Shown: one piece after another, positions 58,758-64,000 of the stretch
Numbering within the stretch: position 1 is the stretch's first letter
How the letters are laid out: each line of letters opens with the position of its first letter
Assembly (NCBI GenBank): GCA_029938265.1
Contig: JAOZVI010000001.1
Location: 1 to 64,000 of the forward strand
Source of the DNA: Flavobacteriaceae bacterium
GTDB lineage: Bacteria > Bacteroidota > Bacteroidia > Flavobacteriales > Flavobacteriaceae
Direction: 5' to 3'
DNA: 64,000 nucleotides
Notes under the pieces: model-generated
What the model saw: only the letters and a program-made list of their open reading frames with translations
Told to the model about the DNA's origin: nothing
The model's database searches: none
Made by a program: the position numbers and the translations under genes

Positions 58758-60080
58758 TTATTTATAAACTTCTTTAATAAAGTTCTCATAAGTGATCTCT
58801 TTAGATTTTAGATTTACGTTTTCTTTAAAGAAATTTAATAACTTTTCACTCATTAATTGATCTGATAAACGCTTTGCTTCTTCCTGATTGGCCAGAACTC
58901 TATTTGCAATTTCATCTAATTCTTTTTCTTCAGGATTAGAATTTCCAAATTGAGCCATCTGTTCTCTAATAAATTTCTTGGAGAATTCTTTTAGGTCTTC
59001 ATAAGAAACATTAAGATCATTGTCTTTACTTAATTTATTCTCGATCAATTGATAACGCAATCCTTTTTCTGAATTTTTATATTCTTCAACAGCTTGTTCT
59101 GAAGTCAAAGGTTTTTCCCCGGCAACAGCTAACCATTTTTGTAGAAACTCAGCCGGAAGATCAAACTTTGTGTTTTCAATTAAACTTTCAGTTACAGCAT
59201 TTAACAAATGTTGATCAGATTGTTGTTTAAATTGTTTTTCGGCATCTTCCTTTAATTTTGATCTGAATTCACCTTCATTCTTCACAATACCCTCACCAAA
59301 AATTTTATTAAATAATTCTTGATTAATTTCAGATAATTCTGTTTCAGTAATTTCCTCAATCGTAAAAGTTAATGGAATATCCAATCCGTGTATTTCATCA
59401 TGTGAAACTCCTAATACATTCATTAACATATGATCATCAGCAAATAATCCTTTAGTTTTTAAAGAAATAACATCACCAACTTTTTTGCCGATTAATTTTT
59501 TTTGATTGACTTTACCTTTGATCTTATCTAATTTGAAAGTCGACTTTTTATCAATTTCTTTTTCTTCATTTACAAGGGTTCCGGTAATATTTGAATTTTC
59601 AATAATTGTTTCTTGTGTAATTAATTTACCGTACTGTTCTTGAATATTCACAATTTGATCATCGATCATTTTATCATCAGCAATAATTTTGTACTCTGTA
59701 ATTGCTTTTTTAGGCTTTAGATTTATTTCAAAATTAGGAGCAAGTCCCAACTCAAATTCAAAAGAAAAATCATCTGAATCCCATGTAAAATTATCTTGTT
59801 GTTTTGGTAGAGGATTGCCCAAGACATCTAACTTCTCTTCAACCAAATATTTACTTAATGTGTCTTGCAACAGTTTATTCACTTCTTCAATGATCACTGA
59901 TTTACCATACTGTTTTTTTACCAAGCTCATGGGCACATGACCTTTTCTGAATCCGGGTATATTGGCCTTTTTACGATAATCGCTTAAAACACTATCAACT
60001 TTCTTTTGGTAATCTTCGTTTTTGATATCAATTCTTACAATTGAATTCAGTTCGTCAATTTTTTCTTTCGTTATGTTCAT
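58758..60080 (-). CDS. tig: Trigger factor
   Basis: RKKANIPGFRKGHVPMSLVKKQYGKSVIIEEVNKLL; typical 440 aa organisation and synteny with clpP-clpX. Confidence 0.94.
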   Translation of the reverse strand: MNITKEKIDELNSIVRIDIKNEDYQKKVDSVLSDYRKKANIPGFRKGHVPMSLVKKQYGKSVIIEEVNKLLQDTLSKYLVEEKLDVLGNPLPKQQDNFTWDSDDFSFEFELGLAPNFEINLKPKKAITEYKIIADDKMIDDQIVNIQEQYGKLITQETIIENSNITGTLVNEEKEIDKKSTFKLDKIKGKVNQKKLIGKKVGDVISLKTKGLFADDHMLMNVLGVSHDEIHGLDIPLTFTIEEITETELSEINQELFNKIFGEGIVKNEGEFRSKLKEDAEKQFKQQSDQHLLNAVTESLIENTKFDLPAEFLQKWLAVAGEKPLTSEQAVEEYKNSEKGLRYQLIENKLSKDNDLNVSYEDLKEFSKKFIREQMAQFGNSNPEEKELDEIANRVLANQEEAKRLSDQLMSEKLLNFFKENVNLKSKEITYENFIKEVYK

Positions 60081-60218
60081 TTTACTGATATATTTTACTT
60101 TTCAAATTTTGAAGCTGCAAAATTAATAAATTTAAAACACATATCAACAATGTTTATTTCAAAACACTTCAAACAGTGGTTAATGATGTGTTAAATTTTA
60201 ATATAATTGGGGTAAAAA

Positions 60219-60258
60219 ACAAAAATGACTTTTCTTTTTTCTTAAGAAAAGCCATTTT
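60219..60258 (-). terminator. Terminator of the PF04020-like gene
   Basis: Minus strand AAAATGGCTTTTCTT aagaaaa AAGAAAAGTCATTTTT followed by GTTTTTT. Confidence 0.65.
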
Positions 60259-60283
60259 AGCTATATAAAATATGAATTTAAAC

Positions 60284-60625
60284 TTATTCTTTATCGATTA
60301 CTTTGTATAAAATTGATTGCACTATTGATAATAAAATACTGAAAAGAAGGGCAGCCCAAAAACCTGATACTTCAAATCCATCAATTAATTTATCTGCCAA
60401 AAGTACGATCAATGCATTTATAACAAATAAAAATAATCCTAATGTTAAAATAGTAACGGGCAGCGTTAAAACAACCAAAATTGGTTTTAGAATTGCATAA
60501 AGAAGACCAAGAATAACGGCAACCCATATCGCTGTAACATAGGTGTCTACAGTTACTCCGGGTAAAATATACTCAATAGCAAGAACAGCAATCGCTGTCA
60601 ATAATATTTTTAAAATAAATTGCAT
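60284..60625 (-). CDS. Phage holin family protein (PF04020-like 4-TM membrane protein)
   Basis: 113 aa; VAVILGLLYAILKPILVVLTLPVTILTLGLFLFVINALIVLLADKLIDGF. Confidence 0.88.
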   Translation of the reverse strand: MQFILKILLTAIAVLAIEYILPGVTVDTYVTAIWVAVILGLLYAILKPILVVLTLPVTILTLGLFLFVINALIVLLADKLIDGFEVSGFWAALLFSILLSIVQSILYKVIDKE

Positions 60626-60663
60626 AAAATTTAGTTTTTAAAGTTTATAATGAGCCAAATTAA

Positions 60664-61431
60664 TCATTTTTTTAAAAAAATTATAATTTTGTTAAAAAAA
60701 TCGTTCGGGTTTTCTGCGTGTAACCAATGTCCTGCATTCGATATTGTTTCAATATAAGAGTTTGGAAAATGATTCTTAATCAGTACTTTATCTTCTTCTA
60801 AAATATAATCTGAATTCTCCCCTCTTAAAAATAATGTCTCTCCTTCAAATTGCGTGAATGGTGACAGAGCTTCTCCAACTTCTTCAACATTATCAGTTAA
60901 ACTTTGTAAGTTTATACGAAATGCAAAACTATCTTTTGTTTTACGATAAACATTTTTAAGTAAAAATTGTCTGATCCTGGATTCAGAAATATAGTTTTTT
61001 AAAATTTCATCTATCTCATTTCTCGATTTAATTATAGAAAAATCTACTGAATGAAGTGCTTTAAAGATAAATTGATGGTGAAGCGGATAAAATTTTGGTG
61101 CAATATCAGCAACTATTAATTTATTAACTTTTTCAGAAAACTCCACAGCAAACAGCATTCCAACTTTACCGCCCATTGAATGACCCATAATATTTACCTT
61201 AGACAACTTATAATATGAAATATAATAAAGCAGGTCTTCAACCATCAGCTCATAAGAAAAATCATCACTATGGAAACTTCTCCCATGATTTCTATGATCA
61301 ATTATATGCACTTGGAAGTCGCTGGAAAACTTATTGGCTAACGTTTTCCAATTATCACCCATACCAAAAAAACCATGTAAGATCAATAGCGGTTCTCCAG
61401 AACCTAATATAATTGAGTGTAACAATTGCAT
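60664..61431 (-). CDS. Alpha/beta-fold hydrolase (YbfF-like esterase)
   Basis: LILHGFFGMGDNWKTLANKF, DHRNHGRS, MGHSMGGKVGM. Confidence 0.9.
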   Translation of the reverse strand: MQLLHSIILGSGEPLLILHGFFGMGDNWKTLANKFSSDFQVHIIDHRNHGRSFHSDDFSYELMVEDLLYYISYYKLSKVNIMGHSMGGKVGMLFAVEFSEKVNKLIVADIAPKFYPLHHQFIFKALHSVDFSIIKSRNEIDEILKNYISESRIRQFLLKNVYRKTKDSFAFRINLQSLTDNVEEVGEALSPFTQFEGETLFLRGENSDYILEEDKVLIKNHFPNSYIETISNAGHWLHAENPNDFFNKIIIFLKK

Positions 61432-62144
61432 TATTTTAACTTTTGCAAATACATACTAACAACGTTTTGCAAGCCAAAATATAAAGCCTCAGCAATTAAT
61501 GCATGACCTATAGAAACCTCTAACAAATTAGGTATTTTACTAGAAAAATATTGAATGTTTTCTAAATTTAAATCATGGCCAGCATTTAATCCCATTCCCA
61601 GATCACCAGCTTTAATTGCGGCTTTAATAAATGGTTTGATACCTTTTTTGTTTCCATTAGCAAAATCAACAGCATAAGATTCGGTATATAATTCAATTCT
61701 ATCCGTTCCTGTTTTTGCAGCTGCTTCAATCAATTTCAGATCAGTTCCCATAAAAATGGAAGTTCTTATATTATTTCTTTTAAACTCAGCAACAACTTCT
61801 TTTAAAAACCCTTGATTTGTAACCGTATCCCACCCTGCATTTGATGTAATTGCATCAACAGCATCAGGCACTAAGGTAACTTGGGTTGGTTTGGTTTTTA
61901 ATACCAGATCAATAAATTTTGGTATTGGATTACCTTCAATATTGAATTCGGTAGTGATAACCGGTTTAAGATCATAAACATCCTGATATCTGATATGACG
62001 TTCATCCGGGCGAGGATGCACTGTTATTCCTTGTGCTCCAAATTCCTGTAAATCAATTGCAGATTGTACAACATTAGGGTAATCACCTCCTCTGGCATTG
62101 CGTAAAGTCGCAATTTTATTAATATTAACACTTAATTTTGTCAT
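61431..62144 (-). CDS. pdxJ: Pyridoxine 5'-phosphate synthase
   Basis: [60 protein letters not shown]. Confidence 0.97.
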   Translation of the reverse strand: MTKLSVNINKIATLRNARGGDYPNVVQSAIDLQEFGAQGITVHPRPDERHIRYQDVYDLKPVITTEFNIEGNPIPKFIDLVLKTKPTQVTLVPDAVDAITSNAGWDTVTNQGFLKEVVAEFKRNNIRTSIFMGTDLKLIEAAAKTGTDRIELYTESYAVDFANGNKKGIKPFIKAAIKAGDLGMGLNAGHDLNLENIQYFSSKIPNLLEVSIGHALIAEALYFGLQNVVSMYLQKLK

Positions 62145-62237
62145 AGTTCTATAAATAAAGAAAAATCATATATATTAATTATCTGCAAAATTAACCTATT
62201 TCAATATTATTTTTAGTTATTTTGTACATAGTTTATA

Positions 62238-62897
62238 ATGCAAGCATTAGATTACATATCAAAGGATATTAAACCTATTCGTTTAATCGACAATGTTAAA
62301 AAAGTTAAATTGCTTTTTGAACAAGTTACCTTCACACATTTACCTGTAATTAATAAAAATATATTTTGTGGTAGTATTGCTAGAAATGATATAGAATTTA
62401 TCGGAAAAACCGATCGAAAAATTGAAGAATTAAGAAAATATTTAAAACCTCTTTATATTTTAGAAAATGTAAACTGGTTTGAAGTGCTTCAAACATTTGC
62501 TAATAATAATTGTAATTTATTACCGGTTTTGAACATGCAAAAAAAATATGTGGGTTATTATGAACTAAATGACTTTATAACTATTTTTAATGGTACTCCA
62601 TTTTTACATGAAGAAGGTGTAATTTTAACCATATCAAAAGGGATCAATGATTATTCATTCAGTGAAATCTCACAAATTGTTGAAACAAATAATGCCACTC
62701 TATTTGGAGCTTTTGTTTCAAAAATTGAAGATGAAACTGCTACAATAACGTTAAAATTAAGCCCACATGACATTAACAATACCATGCTTTCTTTTAGACG
62801 ATATGGTTATTTAATCTTATCAGAAACGCACGAAGATAAATATTTAGATAATTTAAAAGATCGATCAGATTATTTAGAAAAATACTTGAATATTTAA
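62238..62897 (+). CDS. CBS-domain protein
   Basis: 219 aa with paired CBS-like segments (VTFTHLPVINKNIFCGSI; NNCNLLPVLNMQKKYVGYYELNDFI). Confidence 0.78.
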   Translation: MQALDYISKDIKPIRLIDNVKKVKLLFEQVTFTHLPVINKNIFCGSIARNDIEFIGKTDRKIEELRKYLKPLYILENVNWFEVLQTFANNNCNLLPVLNMQKKYVGYYELNDFITIFNGTPFLHEEGVILTISKGINDYSFSEISQIVETNNATLFGAFVSKIEDETATITLKLSPHDINNTMLSFRRYGYLILSETHEDKYLDNLKDRSDYLEKYLNI

Positions 62898-62909
62898 TTG
62901 GTTTTAATC

Positions 62910-63791
62910 ATGAAAGTTGGAATTTACGGACAAACAAACATTGAAACTACTATAAATTACATCAAAATATTGGTGGATACTTTAAGCAAATACGATACAA
63001 CCATTGTATTTGAAAAGAATATTTATAATTACTACAAAGACCAATTTAAAACCAAAACTTTTGAAACATTCTCAAATTATGATGATTTAAGCGCTTCATT
63101 TGATCTGTTTTTTAGTGTTGGTGGTGACGGAACTTTCTTACGATCAGTTACTTTTGTAAGAGATTTAAATATCCCTATTGTAGGTATAAATACTGGGCGA
63201 CTTGGCTTTTTGGCAACTATACAAAAAGAAAAAATTCAAGAGTCCATTGCTCAATTAATGCTAAAAAATTATACAATAAGTGACCGTACTCTATTAAGTG
63301 TATGTGCTGATAATGAAAATAAAGCGTTAAATGAATCTAATTTTGCATTAAATGAAGTTGCAATAAGTCGGAAAAATACTGCTTCAATGATAACAGTTAA
63401 AACCTATCTCGATGATGAATATTTAAGCACATATTGGAGCGACGGTTTGATAGTTTCAACACCTACCGGATCTACAGGTTATTCATTAAGCTGTGGCGGA
63501 CCAATAATTTCACCTACTTCAAAAAATATTATTTTAACGCCCATTGCACCACATAGTTTAAGTGTGCGTCCTTTGGTAATTCCGGAAGAAACTAAAATCG
63601 AGCTAAAATTGAGTAGCCGTACAAATGAAGTATATATTTCTCTAGATTCTCGTTTAACAACTATTAGCGATACAACAAAAATTTTTATCCGTAAATGTGA
63701 TTTCACAATTAAAACAATACTTTTAAACGAACAATCATTTATCAAAACTCTTCGCGAAAAACTTCTTTGGGGTGAAGATAAACGTAATTAA
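62910..63791 (+). CDS. nadK: NAD kinase
   Basis: SVGGDGTFLRSVTFVRDLNIPIVGINTGRLGFLA; STPTGSTGYSLSCGGPIISP; likely start MKVGIYGQ at 62910 rather than the TTG at 62898. Confidence 0.96.
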   Translation: MKVGIYGQTNIETTINYIKILVDTLSKYDTTIVFEKNIYNYYKDQFKTKTFETFSNYDDLSASFDLFFSVGGDGTFLRSVTFVRDLNIPIVGINTGRLGFLATIQKEKIQESIAQLMLKNYTISDRTLLSVCADNENKALNESNFALNEVAISRKNTASMITVKTYLDDEYLSTYWSDGLIVSTPTGSTGYSLSCGGPIISPTSKNIILTPIAPHSLSVRPLVIPEETKIELKLSSRTNEVYISLDSRLTTISDTTKIFIRKCDFTIKTILLNEQSFIKTLREKLLWGEDKRN

Positions 63792-63899
63792 ATATACTGT
63801 CTATACAACAATTTTACGCTTAAAATACTGTTATTCAAAAAAGACCATTCAAATCATTTAAAAGCAAATGTATTTTTATATATTTGCAAACTGTTTTTT

Positions 63900-64000
63900 A
63901 TGAAGAAATTATATATAATTATATTGACGATTTTTATGTTTAGTTATACAACTATTTCATCTCAAATCAATGAGTTAGGTGTATTTTTAGGCGGAAGTAA
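63900..64000 (+). CDS. N-terminus of a secreted/outer-membrane protein (DUF6089-like), cut by the window edge
   Basis: MKKLYIIILTIFMFSYTTISSQINELGVFLGGS...: signal peptide then NELGVFLGGS; position after nadK fits; upstream TATATTTG at 63879-63886. Confidence 0.55.
   Translation, partial: MKKLYIIILTIFMFSYTTISSQINELGVFLGGS

Noticed and set aside
60284-60625. 'Phage holin' as evidence of a prophage
   Set aside because: PF04020-type proteins are common chromosomal membrane proteins; no other phage genes are nearby.
1-64000. CRISPR arrays, tRNA/rRNA genes, intact IS elements
   Set aside because: No regularly spaced direct repeats, tRNA-like cloverleafs, rRNA signatures or transposase ORFs recognised by eye; tRNAscan-SE, Infernal and ISEscan runs would be needed to exclude them formally.

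Overview
AT-rich chromosomal window from a member of the Bacteroidota, most likely Flavobacteriia. Supporting evidence: SprA, GldB, GldC and a RemB-like protein, alternative complex III, DUF5686, and TAnnTTTG-like -7 motifs. Most of the window is ordinary housekeeping sequence: ActABCDEF, ruvB, queG, maeB, ruvA, sprA, gcvH, tonB, deoC/ALDH, remB-like, pdhB, etfBA, thyA, folA, sppA, folK-dNK, gldBC, nadE, dnaG, clpX, clpP, tig, pdxJ and nadK. The accessory part is the left end (about 165-7502). It is a tightly packed six-gene minus-strand operon with three B12-binding-type radical SAM proteins, two unrelated acyltransferase-like proteins, and a fold-type-III 'Orn/DAP decarboxylase' homologue. 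In that last protein the PLP lysine motif (YAVKAN-like) reads FASMAN, so the Schiff-base lysine appears to be replaced by Met. I consider this operon the best candidate for an undescribed biosynthetic system. Other points worth checking: queG appears to have no ATG/GTG/TTG start and begins directly after, and in frame with, the stop codon of a zinc-ribbon gene; ActA carries an internal duplication of its monoheme cytochrome c domain; a truncated ALDH homologue follows a full ALDH; folK is fused to a deoxynucleoside kinase; and a TonB-C-like domain is fused to a RemB-like outer-membrane protein. No tRNA, rRNA, CRISPR array or intact mobile element was recognised. All family names come from reading the translated sequence, with no database search.
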